From Bacillus dicomae (GTDB lineage: Bacteria; Bacillota; Bacilli; Bacillales; Bacillaceae_G): DNA of 64,000 nt. The notes below the pieces were generated by a model. That model searched no databases and had not been told where the DNA came from. It saw only the letters and a program-made list of their open reading frames with translations. The DNA is taken from NCBI RefSeq assembly GCF_006494425.1, contig NZ_VHIV01000004.1, positions 186,001 to 250,000 of the forward strand. The letters run 5' to 3'. The first letter of the stretch is position 1; each line of letters starts with the position of its first letter. The position numbers and the translations under genes were made by a program. Positions 53,095 to 64,000 of this stretch are shown here, one piece after another.

Positions 53095-53295
53095 AACTCC
53101 CAACCTTTCTGTGTAAATACAAGATTTAAAGCTTCTTATATCTTAACGATTTATTTTCGCTATTCTTTGCCAAATTCCTTCCTATTCTTTCTTATTTTAC
53201 TGTTTCCTATTTTGTTATGCCACCCTTCGATTTCACCTTTCTAAAAAAATAAACTATAATGAAAGCCGGTAAACACGTACGAAGGGAGTAACATT

Positions 53296-53820
53296 ATGTT
53301 AAAAATTTTTTCAACCCAATTAAGTGGTTATTTCTCCAGAGTTTCTCAAAAAGAGGAAATGAATATAGAAGATAGCGCCCGTCTACTTGCTCAAGCATTA
53401 GTTGGCGAAGGTTTCATTTATTTACATGGTACAAATGAAATGGAGGGCGTTGTTGCTGAAGCGCTATTCGGTGCTGAACCAATGAAGCAAGCAAAACGAT
53501 TATTTGAAAATGGTAAAGAAGTAGAAGTAACTTCTGCAGATCGTGTACTTCTTATTAGCCGTTTTTCAACAGATGCAGAAGTTGTAGCAATAGCAAAAAA
53601 ACTTCAAGCAGATGGACACTCTATCGTCGGCATCTCTGCGATTCAAGAAGGTACTGAATCACTAGAACAATATACAGATGTACATATTGATACAAAGCTG
53701 TTGAAAGGTCTTATTCCAGATGATGAAGGTAATCGCTACGGATTCCCAAGCTTAATGATAGCTTTATTTGCATATCACGGGATTAAATTTACAATCGATG
53801 AAATGTTAAATGAATATTAA
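53296..53820 (+). CDS. ywjG: DUF2529 family protein YwjG
   Basis: 174 residues; soluble protein with a sugar-isomerase-like alternation (GEGFIYLHGTNEMEGVVAEA, SADRVLLISRFSTDAEVVAI, GHSIVGISAI). No active-site motif is recognised. AGGGAG precedes the ATG. Plus strand, divergent from spo0F and convergent with pyrG, the same arrangement as in B. subtilis. Confidence 0.85.
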   Translation: MLKIFSTQLSGYFSRVSQKEEMNIEDSARLLAQALVGEGFIYLHGTNEMEGVVAEALFGAEPMKQAKRLFENGKEVEVTSADRVLLISRFSTDAEVVAIAKKLQADGHSIVGISAIQEGTESLEQYTDVHIDTKLLKGLIPDDEGNRYGFPSLMIALFAYHGIKFTIDEMLNEY

Positions 53821-53850
53821 AAAAAGCGCCCTATTTCAGGCGCTTTTTTT
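53818..53850. terminator. Bidirectional terminator between ywjG and pyrG
   Basis: Stem AAAAAGCGCC/GGCGCTTTTT with T-runs on both strands, between two convergent stop codons. Confidence 0.92.
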
Positions 53851-53851
53851 A

Positions 53852-55492
<1,641 letters not shown>

Positions 55493-55576
55493 TCACCGTT
55501 GCAAAGCGCAACGTATGTAGATAACACTGTATCCATCTTATTGTTAGACTCTTTTTATTTTCTAAACAAAAAACAA

Positions 55577-55633
55577 AAAAGAAAATTGCTCCCCTCATCA
55601 CATAAAGTAATAAGTAGGGAGCAATTTTCTTTT
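55577..55633 (-). promoter_or_regulatory. pyrG leader attenuator terminator
   Basis: Arms GAAAATTGCTCCC/GGGAGCAATTTTC, extended by A/T pairs and followed by a minus-strand T-run, about 120 nt upstream of pyrG. The first arm includes GCTCCCT, complementary to a G-run added at the transcript start. It also lies behind rpoE. Confidence 0.85.
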
Positions 55634-55671
55634 ATATTTACACTTTAAAAGTATTATCGTCCTTTTTTAAA

Positions 55672-55713
55672 GAGCCCAAAAATGATTCTACATGGACGAT
55701 AATGAAAAGTCAA
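55672..55713 (-). promoter_or_regulatory. pyrG promoter with GGGCTC start
   Basis: TTGACT (55708-55713), 17-nt spacer, TAGAAT (55685-55690), 7 nt, then GGGCTC with predicted +1 at 55677. The -35 starts just after the rpoE stop. Confidence 0.85.
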
Positions 55714-55716
55714 GAA

Positions 55717-56250
55717 CTACAGTTCTTCCTCTTCTTCTTCTTCAGTTTCATCGTACTCAAGTTCTTCTTCGGCGAAGTCATCCTCTTCATCTTCATCTAA
55801 ATCATCAAGATCATCGTCGTCTCCGTCTTCTTCTTCAAGAACCTTGTCCAAATCTTCTACATCATCATCTTCATCTTCATTAACATCTACATCGTCGAAG
55901 TCTTCATCTTCTTCAATATAGTCGTCAAAACCGTCTTCTTCAACTTTACGTTTCTTCTTCGGTTTTGGTTGAGGCAAGATTTCTTCATCAATTTGTTCAT
56001 ATGGGTACCAGCTGCGTAGCCCCCAACGATTTTCTCCTAAATTAATGAAGCGTCCATCGATGTTTAAGTCTGTATAAAATTGTGCGAGTTTCGCATTAAC
56101 TTGCTCTTGAGATAGTCCCAGCACTTGAGCGATTTCTTGAACCAACTCGTTGAATGTCGTTGCTTGTCTTTTATCCCCTAAAACGCTATGTACAACTTCA
56201 ATCATTGAACATTCTTTTAGCTCTTCTGGTGAATATTGCTTAAAATTCAC
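55717..56250 (-). CDS. rpoE: RNA polymerase delta subunit
   Basis: 177 residues. N-terminal winged-helix (HARE-HTH) domain ([38 protein letters not shown]) and a very acidic, disordered C-terminal half of Asp and Glu. It speeds RNA polymerase recycling and affects promoter selectivity. The start is GTG 56248-56250, with AGGAAGTG upstream. The acidic tail is typical. Confidence 0.95.
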   Translation of the reverse strand: MNFKQYSPEELKECSMIEVVHSVLGDKRQATTFNELVQEIAQVLGLSQEQVNAKLAQFYTDLNIDGRFINLGENRWGLRSWYPYEQIDEEILPQPKPKKKRKVEEDGFDDYIEEDEDFDDVDVNEDEDDDVEDLDKVLEEEDGDDDDLDDLDEDEEDDFAEEELEYDETEEEEEEEL

Positions 56251-56404
56251 TTATGCGGCACTTCCTTTCTTCAAATATAACCTTATATATAACGGTCTGC
56301 TTAAAAAAATCCATACTATTCATTATAAACAAAAGTCGCACAAATATGCTACAAAAAAAACGGGAAACTTTAATATGGTAATAAAATTATAATTTGTCTA
56401 TTCC

Positions 56405-57034
56405 TCATTTCGGAAACATATGCGCTCCTTGCAGTACATACCTAATTTGCATTTCTGTATATTCTTCAAGCGTATACAGTTTTTGCAGCGCCCAACGTCT
56501 AAATCCCCACATTTGTCCTTGTATGAAAATGTTATGTGCAAGAAGCTGTATCTCTTTTTTATTTAATGTAAATGTCCCATTTTCTGTACACTGCTCTAAG
56601 ATATTCTCAAACATCCCGACCATTTGAAACTCTTTTTCTAATACGTACGGGAGTGATTCTTTCGGTAAAAAACGTACCTCTTGATACATTATTAATACTT
56701 CTTCCTGCAATTCGTCCATCACTTTAAAGTAATTCGTTATTGCTATCTTTAAACTTTCTATACTCCCTTTTTCTGTACACACTACTTCCTCTAGTCTTTC
56801 TTTTACATGTTCATAAATACTATCACAAACTAAATATAAAACATCATCTTTTGTACGAATGTACTCATAAAGTGTTCCAATGCTAAACCCAGCTGCCTTC
56901 GCAATCTCTCTCGTTGTTGTACGTGGGAACCCTTTTTGCTTAAACAATTGCACCGCACCTTTAATCATTTGTTCACGTCTTAACGCAACTAATTTTTCAT
57001 CTTTCACGGACGCATGCACATTATGTTTAACCAT
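56405..57034 (-). CDS. TetR/AcrR family regulator of fatty-acid cluster
   Basis: 209 residues. N-terminal TetR HTH (GAVQLFKQKGFPRTTTREIA, GFSIGTLYEYIRTKDDVLY) and an all-helical ligand domain. Start ATG 57032-57034 with GAGAGGTGA upstream. It lies directly behind the acyl-CoA dehydrogenase genes, after a terminator, and ahead of rpoE. The sequence differs from B. subtilis FadR as I remember it. An acyl-CoA-sensing role is inferred from the neighbours and a TetR-type palindrome upstream of the thiolase gene. Confidence 0.85.
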   Translation of the reverse strand: MVKHNVHASVKDEKLVALRREQMIKGAVQLFKQKGFPRTTTREIAKAAGFSIGTLYEYIRTKDDVLYLVCDSIYEHVKERLEEVVCTEKGSIESLKIAITNYFKVMDELQEEVLIMYQEVRFLPKESLPYVLEKEFQMVGMFENILEQCTENGTFTLNKKEIQLLAHNIFIQGQMWGFRRWALQKLYTLEEYTEMQIRYVLQGAHMFPK

Positions 57035-57069
57035 CCCCTTCACCTCTCTCTATTATTTTTTGGAAGGAA

Positions 57070-57095
57070 AAAGCGTAGGAAAATACCTACGCTTT
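57070..57095 (-). terminator. Terminator of the acyl-CoA dehydrogenase genes
   Basis: Perfect stem AAAGCGTAGG/CCTACGCTTT with a 6-nt loop and a TTTTTCC tail on the minus strand. Confidence 0.85.
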
Positions 57096-57100
57096 CGTTC

Positions 57101-58240
57101 CTACTTCGTTAACATACGAGAAATTACAAGCCTTTGGATCTCTTGTGTTCCCTCATATATTTGTGTAATCTTTGCATCACGCATATAACGCTCTACTGGA
57201 TAATCTTTCGTATAACCGTAACCACCAAATACTTGTACCGCTTCAGTCGTCACCTTCATCGCTGTATCGCCTGCAAATACTTTTGACATCGCTGACTCTT
57301 TCCCGTACGGAAGCCCTTCCGATTCAAGCCAAGCCGCTTGGTATGTTAGAAGACGCGCCGCCTCCACATCCGTTGCCATATCTGCAAGTTTGAAGCCAAT
57401 CCCTTGCTGCGCTGCAATCGGCTTCCCAAACTGATGACGCTCTCTTGCATATTCTACAGAAGCGTCTAAAGCCCCTTGTGCAATGCCGACCGCTTGCGCC
57501 GCAATACCATTACGACCACCATCTAATGTTTGCATCGCGACCTTAAACCCTTGCCCTTCTTCCCCAAGTAAATTCTCTACAGGAATACGGCAATCTTCGA
57601 ACATAATTTCAGTTGTTGGTGAAGAGCGAATCCCTAACTTACTTTCCTTCTTCCCAACTGAAAATCCCGGTGTGTCACTTTCCACAATAAATGCGCTCGT
57701 GCCACGCTGCTTCGATTCCGGATCTGTTAAAGCAAAAACAACATAAATATCGGCAATACCGCCATTTGTAATAAATATTTTCGAACCATTTAAAATGTAA
57801 TGGTCTCCATCTCTTTTTGCGATCGTCTTCATTCCACCAGCATCCGAACCAGATCCTGGCTCTGTTAAGCCGTATGCACCAATCTTCTTTCCTTCAGCCA
57901 TCGGTCGTAAATACTTCTGCTTTTGCGCTTCTGTTCCAAATTTAAAAATCGGCCATCCAGCAAGTGAAGTATGCGCAGATAGTGTTACACCTGTAGAAGC
58001 ACATACGCGGGATAATTCTTCAATCGCAATTACATAAGCTAAGTAATCGCTTCCAATTCCGCCGTATTCTTCAGGCCACGGAATGCCAGTTAAACCAAGC
58101 TCTGCCATTTGATCAAATAGTGCACGATCAAATCTCTCTTCTTCATCACGTTCAGCTGCCGTCGGTGCTACTTCATTCTTAGCAAAATCTCGAACCATTT
58201 TTCGGATCATTTCATGTTCTTCTGATAGTTTAAAATGCAT
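57101..58240 (-). CDS. acdA: Acyl-CoA dehydrogenase (copy 1)
   Basis: 379 residues, FAD enzyme. Conserved segments are [54 protein letters not shown] and the catalytic-Glu end [18 protein letters not shown]. It introduces the 2,3 double bond into acyl-CoA and passes electrons to ETF. GGAGGAGA precedes the ATG. It is next to rpoE (apart from tetR), the place of acdA in B. subtilis. Chain length cannot be read from the sequence. Confidence 0.93.
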   Translation of the reverse strand: MHFKLSEEHEMIRKMVRDFAKNEVAPTAAERDEEERFDRALFDQMAELGLTGIPWPEEYGGIGSDYLAYVIAIEELSRVCASTGVTLSAHTSLAGWPIFKFGTEAQKQKYLRPMAEGKKIGAYGLTEPGSGSDAGGMKTIAKRDGDHYILNGSKIFITNGGIADIYVVFALTDPESKQRGTSAFIVESDTPGFSVGKKESKLGIRSSPTTEIMFEDCRIPVENLLGEEGQGFKVAMQTLDGGRNGIAAQAVGIAQGALDASVEYARERHQFGKPIAAQQGIGFKLADMATDVEAARLLTYQAAWLESEGLPYGKESAMSKVFAGDTAMKVTTEAVQVFGGYGYTKDYPVERYMRDAKITQIYEGTQEIQRLVISRMLTK

Positions 58241-58261
58241 TCCCGTCTCCTCCTTGTTCTT

Positions 58262-59392
58262 TTATAAAGATCGACTAATAACAAGCTTTTGTATTTCACT
58301 CGTTCCTTCATATATTTGCGTGATCTTCGCATCACGGAAAAATCGTTCTACCGGATAATCTTTTGTATAACCGTAACCACCAAATACTTGCACTGCTTCA
58401 ATTGCAACTTCAACAGCTGTCTTAGAAGCAAATAATTTCGCAATAGATGCTTCTTTACCGCATGGTAATCCTTGTGCTCTTAGCGATGCCGCCCTATATA
58501 CGAGTAATCGCGCTGCCTCTACACTAGTTGCCATATCTGCAAGTTTGAAGCCAATCCCTTGCTGCGCCGCAATTGGCTTCCCGAATTGCTCTCGTTCTTT
58601 TGCATAATCAATTGCACAGCCAAGCGCCGCTTCAGCAATTCCTAAAGCCTGTGCACCAATTCCAATTCGTCCAACATCTAAATTCGCCATCGCTACCTTA
58701 AATCCTTGTCCTTCTTCACCAAGTAAATTCTCAGCCGGCACTTTCATATCCTCGAATGTAAGTTGTACTGTGCGAGAACCGAGAAGTCCCATTTTATGCT
58801 CATCTTTGCCAATAATTAAGCCTGGTGTATCTTTCTCTACTATAAATGCAGAAATCCCACTTTTCCCTGCCTCTGGATTTGTAGAAGCGAATACAATGTA
58901 TGTACTTGCTTCGCCACCATTTGTAATAAATACTTTCGATCCATTAATAATGTAGTGATCGCCTTTCTTTACAGCTCTTGATTTCAAACTCCCTGCATCT
59001 GACCCCGCATTTGGTTCTGTTAATGCAAATGCACCTAAGTATTCACCAGTCGCAAGTTTAGAAACATATTTCTGCTTCTGTTCTTCTGTTCCGAAATATA
59101 AAATCGGGTTCATTCCAACTGACGTATGTACAGCTAAAATTACACCAACTGTCGCGCTCACCTTTGAGATTTCTTCAATTGCTAGAATGTAAGAAATAAA
59201 ATCCATTTCTGCGCCGCCGTATTTTGCAGGCGCTGGAATTCCCATTAATCCAAGCTCACCCATCTTCTGCAAAATCTCTTTTGGGAACACCCCTTGTTCC
59301 ATACTAGGAACAAAGGGAGCTATTTCCTTCTGTGCAAAATCTCGAACCATTTTTCTCATCATTTGCTGCTCTTCATTAAAACGAAAGTTCAT
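58262..59392 (-). CDS. Acyl-CoA dehydrogenase (copy 2)
   Basis: 376 residues, paralogue of copy 1 with the same motifs ([55 protein letters not shown]). Start ATG 59390-59392, with GGAGGCGGAG upstream; an extension of five codons lacks support. It lies 22 nt upstream of copy 1, with hbd and thiolase further upstream, so all probably share a transcript. It resembles short-chain/butyryl-CoA dehydrogenases. Confidence 0.92.
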   Translation of the reverse strand: MNFRFNEEQQMMRKMVRDFAQKEIAPFVPSMEQGVFPKEILQKMGELGLMGIPAPAKYGGAEMDFISYILAIEEISKVSATVGVILAVHTSVGMNPILYFGTEEQKQKYVSKLATGEYLGAFALTEPNAGSDAGSLKSRAVKKGDHYIINGSKVFITNGGEASTYIVFASTNPEAGKSGISAFIVEKDTPGLIIGKDEHKMGLLGSRTVQLTFEDMKVPAENLLGEEGQGFKVAMANLDVGRIGIGAQALGIAEAALGCAIDYAKEREQFGKPIAAQQGIGFKLADMATSVEAARLLVYRAASLRAQGLPCGKEASIAKLFASKTAVEVAIEAVQVFGGYGYTKDYPVERFFRDAKITQIYEGTSEIQKLVISRSL

Positions 59393-59464
59393 ATACTCCG
59401 CCTCCATTTGCTATATATCCTTTTAATACTTTGGTAAGACCACTATTTTGTAACAAAGGGGAAT

Positions 59465-60316
59465 TTATTCGTAAACGTAGAAACCACGACCTGTTTTACG
59501 TCCTAACCATCCTGCATTTACGTACTTACGTAGTAATGGACATGGGCGATATTTACTATCACCTAAGCCTTCATGCAACACTTCCATAATGTATAAACAT
59601 GTATCTAAACCGATAAAATCAGCGAGCGTTAAAGGCCCCATCGGATGATTCATACCGAGCTTCATTACTTCATCAATCGCTTCTTTCGTCGCTACACCTT
59701 CATATAACGTATAGATTGCCTCATTAATCATTGGTAATAAAATACGGTTCGATACAAACCCTGGGAAATCATTTACTTCAACTGGTACTTTGCCAATTTT
59801 CTTCGTAATATCTTCAATCGTTTCGTATACCGCATCATCTGTAGCCAAACCACGAATAATTTCAACAAGCTTCATAACCGGAACCGGATTCATAAAGTGC
59901 ATACCGATTACTTTCTCCGGACGTTTCGTTACCGCTGCAATTTCTGTAATTGGCAGAGATGACGTATTCGTCGCTAAAATTGCGTGATCTGGAGCAATTT
60001 CATCTAGATTCGCAAAGATTTTCTTTTTAATATCCATTTTTTCAACAGCTGCTTCAATAATAAGATCCGCTTCCTTCACACAATCTAAGTCAAGCGTTAC
60101 TGTAAGGCGATTTAATGTTGCTTCCTTCTCTTCTTCCTTCATGCGTCCTTTTTCTACTTGGCGCGCTAAATTTTTCGTAATAATAGCCAATCCTCTATCT
60201 AATTGCTCTTGTTTTAAATCTTGTACCTTCACATCATATCCTGCCATTGCACATACTTGCGCGATCCCGGATCCCATTTGTCCTGCACCAATTACAACAA
60301 TTTTCTGTACGCCCAT
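59465..60316 (-). CDS. hbd: 3-hydroxybutyryl-CoA dehydrogenase
   Basis: 283 residues. Rossmann NAD(P) motif [19 protein letters not shown], catalytic His in [18 protein letters not shown] and the signature [18 protein letters not shown]. It oxidises or reduces (S)-3-hydroxyacyl-CoA. The start ATG 60314-60316 has GGGGGAAG upstream. It lies between thiolase and the dehydrogenases, in pathway order. Confidence 0.94.
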   Translation of the reverse strand: MGVQKIVVIGAGQMGSGIAQVCAMAGYDVKVQDLKQEQLDRGLAIITKNLARQVEKGRMKEEEKEATLNRLTVTLDLDCVKEADLIIEAAVEKMDIKKKIFANLDEIAPDHAILATNTSSLPITEIAAVTKRPEKVIGMHFMNPVPVMKLVEIIRGLATDDAVYETIEDITKKIGKVPVEVNDFPGFVSNRILLPMINEAIYTLYEGVATKEAIDEVMKLGMNHPMGPLTLADFIGLDTCLYIMEVLHEGLGDSKYRPCPLLRKYVNAGWLGRKTGRGFYVYE

Positions 60317-60365
60317 TTTTTCTTCCCCCTTAATTTTCAATAAACTATATACCTTCTAATCTTAA

Positions 60366-61547
60366 TTAGTGAACCTCAATCATCACTGCATCACCTTGGC
60401 CACCACCACTACAAATCGAAGCAATTCCAATTCCACCGCCGCGCTGCTTCAGTGCATGGATTAGTGTAACGATAATGCGCGCCCCACTTGCCCCAATCGG
60501 ATGTCCCATCGCCACTGCGCCGCCATTTACATTCAATTTCTCTGGATCAATTCCTGCGATTTCTGTACTTGCAATTGCTACTGCTGCAAATGCTTCATTA
60601 ATCTCAAATAAATCGATGTCTTCAATTGTCTTTCCTGTTTTTTCAAGCAATGCGTTAATTGCATAACCTGGCGTTCTTGGGAAATCTTTAGATTCCACTG
60701 CAATTGCTGTATGCGCCAAAATTGTCGCTAACGGCTTCCTTCCTTCTTGCTTCGCTCTGTCTTCGCTCATTAATACAAGTGCAGCACCACCATCGTTTAG
60801 TCCTGGCGCATTACCAGCTGTAACTGCGGCTGTCTTATCAAATACAGGCTTTAATTTTGCTAACTTTTCAACTGTTGTATCCGCGCGTGGCGCCTCATCC
60901 TTTGCAACGACAATAGGATCGCCTTTTCTTTGTGGAATTGTTACTGGCACAATTTCCTCTTCAAAACGTCCTTCTTTATGCGCTGAAACTGCACGCTGAT
61001 GACTACGATATGCCCATTCATCTTGCGCTTCGCGAGAGATTCCATCTTCCTTCGCAACTTCTCCGCCATAAACACCCATGTGTATACCTGAAAATGCGCA
61101 TGTTAAACCGTCAGCAACGTTTAAATCAATAACTTCGTTGTTGCCCATTCTGTATCCCCATCTTGCTCCGCGTAAAATGTAAGGACTGTTACTCATTGAC
61201 TCCATACCGCCAGCTACAATCAATGATTGATCACCAGTACGAATAATTTGATCCGCTAACGTAACCGCACGAAGCCCTGATGCACAAACTTTATTCACTG
61301 TTTCCGTCTGCACTTCCCAAGGGATTCCAGCAGCCCTCGCCGCCTGACGTGACGGAATTTGTCCCTGCCCACCTTGAATAACTGTTCCGAATATAACTTC
61401 CTCAACATCACTAGCAGAAACATTCGCTCTTTCAAGCGCCGCTTTAATTGCAATTCCTCCAAGTTCTGTTGCTTTTACGTCTTTTAAAGATCCTCCAAAT
61501 TTCCCAACTGGTGTTCTTGCAGCACTTAAAATAACTGTTTTACTCAT
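60366..61547 (-). CDS. Acetyl-CoA C-acetyltransferase (thiolase)
   Basis: 393 residues. Active-site Cys in [18 protein letters not shown], His in [16 protein letters not shown] and second Cys in [22 protein letters not shown] is also present. It cleaves or condenses acetoacetyl-CoA. Start ATG 61545-61547 with GGGGGAAATAG upstream. A GAGCGCTC-containing palindrome about 30 nt upstream is a candidate TetR operator. Confidence 0.95.
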   Translation of the reverse strand: MSKTVILSAARTPVGKFGGSLKDVKATELGGIAIKAALERANVSASDVEEVIFGTVIQGGQGQIPSRQAARAAGIPWEVQTETVNKVCASGLRAVTLADQIIRTGDQSLIVAGGMESMSNSPYILRGARWGYRMGNNEVIDLNVADGLTCAFSGIHMGVYGGEVAKEDGISREAQDEWAYRSHQRAVSAHKEGRFEEEIVPVTIPQRKGDPIVVAKDEAPRADTTVEKLAKLKPVFDKTAAVTAGNAPGLNDGGAALVLMSEDRAKQEGRKPLATILAHTAIAVESKDFPRTPGYAINALLEKTGKTIEDIDLFEINEAFAAVAIASTEIAGIDPEKLNVNGGAVAMGHPIGASGARIIVTLIHALKQRGGGIGIASICSGGGQGDAVMIEVH

Positions 61548-61576
61548 GTCTATTTCCCCCATTTTTTTATTAGCGC

Positions 61577-61597
61577 TGAGCGCTCGCTCGGTATTCT
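61577..61597 (-). promoter_or_regulatory. Candidate TetR-type operator upstream of thiolase gene
   Basis: Minus-strand TACCGAGCGAGCGCTCAGC: inverted arms CGAGCG/CGCTC(A)G, the pattern of TetR-family fatty-acid regulators. Confidence 0.45.
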
Positions 61598-61608
61598 TAC
61601 ATTGAGAA

Positions 61609-61629
61609 GAGGTGCAATCATTGCACCTC
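61609..61629 (-). terminator. Hairpin after fadF
   Basis: Perfect arms GAGGTGCAAT/ATTGCACCTC with a 1-nt centre. Weak T tail (TTCTC); may be a partial terminator between fadF and the thiolase gene. Confidence 0.5.
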
Positions 61630-61657
61630 CCTCTAAAGTTGTATTCGTTCCTACAAA

Positions 61658-63769
61658 TTACATCGCTTCTTTTTTCTGACCGATAACAGAGCGTTCTAAA
61701 ATCTCTGTTACATCAAGCGTTTGAACCTTCTCTTCTACTTCTTTCGCTTTCGTCCCATCACTAATCATCGTTAAGCAATATGGACAACCTGTACCGATAA
61801 TGGATGGCTGCACGGCTAGCGCTTGTTCCGTACGAGCAACGTTAATACGAGAACCCGCTGTTTCCTCCATCCACATTAAGCCACCACCTGCTCCACAACA
61901 CATTCCCGTTTCACGGTTACGTGCCATTTCTACAAGGTTCACACCAGGAATTGCTTTCAAAATATCGCGTGGTGCTTCGTATACTTCGTTGTATCTTCCT
62001 AAATAACAGGAATCATGGTACGTGACTGTTTCCTCAATAGCGTGAACAGGTTTTAAACGTCCTTCTTTCACCCACTGAGCTAACAATTCTGTATGATGAT
62101 AGACTTCTGCTTGCAAGCCAAAGTCTGGATACTCATTTTTAAATGTGTTATAAGCGTGAGGATCAATCGTAACGATTTTCTTCACTCCTGCTTTTTCAAA
62201 TTCTTCAATATTTTTTGTCGCCATCTCTTGGAAGACGAATTCATTTCCAAGGCGGCGTGGTGTATCTCCAGAGTTCTTCTCTTTATTACCGAGTATCGCA
62301 AATGAAATGCCCGCTTCGTTCATTAACTTCGCAAACGATATCGCAATCTTCTGACTACGATTATCATATGATCCCATTGAACCAACCCAGAATAAATATT
62401 CGAATTCCTCGCCAGCTTTCGATTTTTCTTTCACAGTCGGAACCGTTACTTCATCATCGCCTTGGCGCCACGTTTCACGCTCTTTACGATTTAGACCCCA
62501 CGGATTCCCTTGACGCTCGATGTTTGTCATCGCACGCTGCGCTTCCGCGTCCATCTTTCCTTCTGTTAAAACAAGATAGCGGCGTAAATCAATAATTTTG
62601 TCAACATGCTCATTCATAACTGGACACTGATCTTCACAGTTACGGCACGTTGTACACGCCCAAATCTCTTCTTCTGTAATAACATCTCCGATTAAACTCG
62701 GATCGTAAGCAAGCGTTGTAGCTGCTGATTCTTGTTGCCCTTTCCCAGCTGCCATCATCGCTAACTGATTTCCTTGTGTATTATTAAAAGCAACTACTGG
62801 AACCCACGGTGCTTTTGATGTTACCGCTGCTCCTTTATCAGTTAAATGATCGCGAAGTTTTAAAATTAAATCCATCGGTGATAACATTTTTCCTGTTCCT
62901 GTTGCCGGACACATATTTGTACAACGACCACACTCTACACAAGCATATAAATCGATAAGCTGATTTTGTCTAAAATCTTCGATTTTACCAACACCAAATG
63001 TTTCTTGTGTTTCGTCTTCAAAGTCAATCTTTTCAAGTTTCCCTGGATTTGAAAGACGACCGAAGAATACGTTAGCTGGTCCCGCAATTAAATGCGCGTG
63101 TTTTGATTGTGGAACATAAACTAAAAACGTTAACAAAATTAGTAAATGCACCCACCAAGAGAAATAGAACACAGAAATGGCTACGGTTTCATTTATCCCC
63201 GAGAAAACGTAAGCGATTGCAGAAGCGATTGGTTCACTCCATGAAAGCTCCTCGCCGTGCCATATAATTCCCATTCCATTACCGAGTAGCACAGAAATCA
63301 TTAAGCCACCAATAAAGATAAGAACAAGGCCTGATTTGAAATTACGTTTTAAACGAACTAGCTTCTCAACATAACGTCTATGAAAAGCCCAAAAGACTGC
63401 AATTAAAATAACAAGTGTGACAATTTCCTGGAAGAATGTAAATGCAGGGTATAGTGGTCCAAGTGGAAGATGTGATCCTGGTGCGAGTCCTTTCCAAACG
63501 AAGTCAATTGCTCCAAATTGGACAAGAATAAATCCATAAAAGAACATAACGTGAATAATGCCGCTCTTCTTATCTTTCAGCAGCTTTTTCTGACCGAAAA
63601 CATTGACCTTAAGGAGATCCCAACGCTCTTTAAAACGACGGTCAAATTCAATCTTTTTTCCTAACTGTATGTAGGCCATCCTCGTTCGTATAAGATATAC
63701 AAACAAATATCCCGCATAAGCAATAACAGCAATGGCAGCCAGCCAATTAATGATCAGTAAGCTATTCAT
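61658..63769 (-). CDS. fadF: Membrane iron-sulfur oxidoreductase FadF (YwjF-like)
   Basis: 703 residues. N-terminal membrane part with about six helices (residues 1-220), then two 4Fe-4S motifs [12 protein letters not shown] (277-288) and [12 protein letters not shown] (372-383). Two CCG-type heterodisulfide-reductase domains follow ([10 protein letters not shown] near 588, CCGAGGG 624-630, CPYC 662-665). This layout fits an ETF:menaquinone oxidoreductase that takes electrons from the acyl-CoA dehydrogenases. GAGAGGGG lies upstream of the ATG. First gene of the fatty-acid cluster, with its own FadR-like site. Confidence 0.9.
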   Translation of the reverse strand: MNSLLIINWLAAIAVIAYAGYLFVYLIRTRMAYIQLGKKIEFDRRFKERWDLLKVNVFGQKKLLKDKKSGIIHVMFFYGFILVQFGAIDFVWKGLAPGSHLPLGPLYPAFTFFQEIVTLVILIAVFWAFHRRYVEKLVRLKRNFKSGLVLIFIGGLMISVLLGNGMGIIWHGEELSWSEPIASAIAYVFSGINETVAISVFYFSWWVHLLILLTFLVYVPQSKHAHLIAGPANVFFGRLSNPGKLEKIDFEDETQETFGVGKIEDFRQNQLIDLYACVECGRCTNMCPATGTGKMLSPMDLILKLRDHLTDKGAAVTSKAPWVPVVAFNNTQGNQLAMMAAGKGQQESAATTLAYDPSLIGDVITEEEIWACTTCRNCEDQCPVMNEHVDKIIDLRRYLVLTEGKMDAEAQRAMTNIERQGNPWGLNRKERETWRQGDDEVTVPTVKEKSKAGEEFEYLFWVGSMGSYDNRSQKIAISFAKLMNEAGISFAILGNKEKNSGDTPRRLGNEFVFQEMATKNIEEFEKAGVKKIVTIDPHAYNTFKNEYPDFGLQAEVYHHTELLAQWVKEGRLKPVHAIEETVTYHDSCYLGRYNEVYEAPRDILKAIPGVNLVEMARNRETGMCCGAGGGLMWMEETAGSRINVARTEQALAVQPSIIGTGCPYCLTMISDGTKAKEVEEKVQTLDVTEILERSVIGQKKEAM

Positions 63770-63857
63770 TTTTATGCTACCCCTCTCTTTGTAAGCCCTC
63801 TTTCTTTTTTAGAATCTTCAAAAACATATAATTTTCTGAATTTTATCCCCTACCTTC

Positions 63858-63885
63858 ATTATATAATGAGTGAGCATTCAGTCAA
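63858..63885 (-). promoter_or_regulatory. fadF promoter with FadR-like operator
   Basis: TTGACT (63880-63885), 16-nt spacer, TATAAT (63858-63863). Between them lies TGAATGCTCACTCATTA (63864-63880), 12 of 16 fixed positions of the FadR box TGAATGAnTAnTCATTCA. Confidence 0.65.
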
Positions 63886-63943
63886 CAGTTTTTTGTTATA
63901 CAACAACATATTTTTTAATAAAGCTGTTTATTTCGGTGAAACT

Positions 63944-64000
63944 ATAAAGTGAAACTTTAATTTGGAAAGGGCTGTCTATCCCTTCTGATCATTAGCCCGC
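63944..64000 (+). repeat. bcr1 interspersed repeat, copy 3, cut by window edge
   Basis: Begins ATAAAGTGAAACTTTAAT as in the other copies, then a stem AAGGG/CCCTT in place of GTGGG/CCCAC, then ATTAGCCCGC where the window ends. Confidence 0.8.

Overview
The window is a piece of a Bacillus cereus-group chromosome (B. cereus, thuringiensis or anthracis type; species not resolvable from this sequence). Three things support this. The gene order closely follows the conserved Bacillus block spoIIQ-spoIIID-mbl / murA-ywmB-ywzB / atp / upp-glyA-ywlG-rpiB-ywlE / mntP-ywlC-ywlB-spoIIR-prmC-prfA / tdk-rpmE-rho-glpX-murA-fbaA-spo0F / pyrG-rpoE-acdA-fadF. The DNA is AT-rich with strong GGAGG-type ribosome sites. 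Three copies of the B. cereus-group repeat bcr1 are present. Almost all genes lie on the minus strand, so the right end of the window is transcriptionally upstream.

Layout. 1-3.7 kb: 3' part missing fabZ, a repeat/RNA-rich gap, then mbl (cell shape) and the sporulation genes spoIIID and spoIIQ with a 44-residue membrane peptide between them. 3.8-6.6 kb: a two-gene ABC-2 exporter next to an unusual fusion of a degenerate ABC ATPase and a LytTR DNA-binding domain. 6.8-10.4 kb: spoIID, the first murA, ywmB and ywzB. 10.5-21 kb: an 11-gene nuoABCDHIJKLMN operon (complex I without the NADH-oxidising NuoEFG module). 21.2-25.6 kb: a membrane PAS-GGDEF-EAL protein on the plus strand and two tandem DUF975 membrane proteins. 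25.7-33.2 kb: the complete F1Fo ATP synthase operon with a clear promoter. 33.5-37.5 kb: upp, glyA, ywlG, rpiB, ywlE. 37.5-40.4 kb: an accessory-looking insertion relative to the B. subtilis order, with bcr1, crr (PTS EIIA-Glc), a plus-strand doxX, a flavin reductase and a small membrane protein. 40.4-46 kb: a small interrupted ORF, mntP, ywlC, ywlB, spoIIR, prmC, prfA. 46-55.5 kb: tdk, rpmE2, rho, glpX, a second murA, fbaA, spo0F, ywjG, pyrG. 55.7-63.8 kb: rpoE and a fatty-acid degradation cluster (tetR, two acyl-CoA dehydrogenases, 3-hydroxyacyl-CoA dehydrogenase, thiolase, fadF). The end of the window holds another bcr1 copy.

Themes. The window concentrates on energy conservation (complex I, ATP synthase, acyl-CoA dehydrogenation feeding FadF), envelope synthesis (two MurA, Mbl), sporulation control (Spo0F, SpoIID, SpoIIQ, SpoIIR, SpoIIID) and translation termination (RF1, PrmC, Rho). 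Regulatory DNA that can be read directly includes a pyrG promoter with a GGGC start and a terminator carrying the complementary pyrimidine run, a DnaA-box cluster around ywlC/ywlB, a cre-like site at crr, an inverted-repeat operator in the doxX promoter, and FadR/TetR-type operators in the fatty-acid cluster.

The most novel-looking signals are a dispersed family of hairpin repeats whose terminal stem shows compensatory base changes and which in four cases starts at or just after a stop codon (two of them flank atpG inside the atp operon), the pseudo-ABC/LytTR regulator, the near-identical 96-102 bp repeats in nuoC, and a structured terminator-ending segment upstream of fabZ. No tRNA, rRNA, CRISPR, phage or transposase gene was seen.
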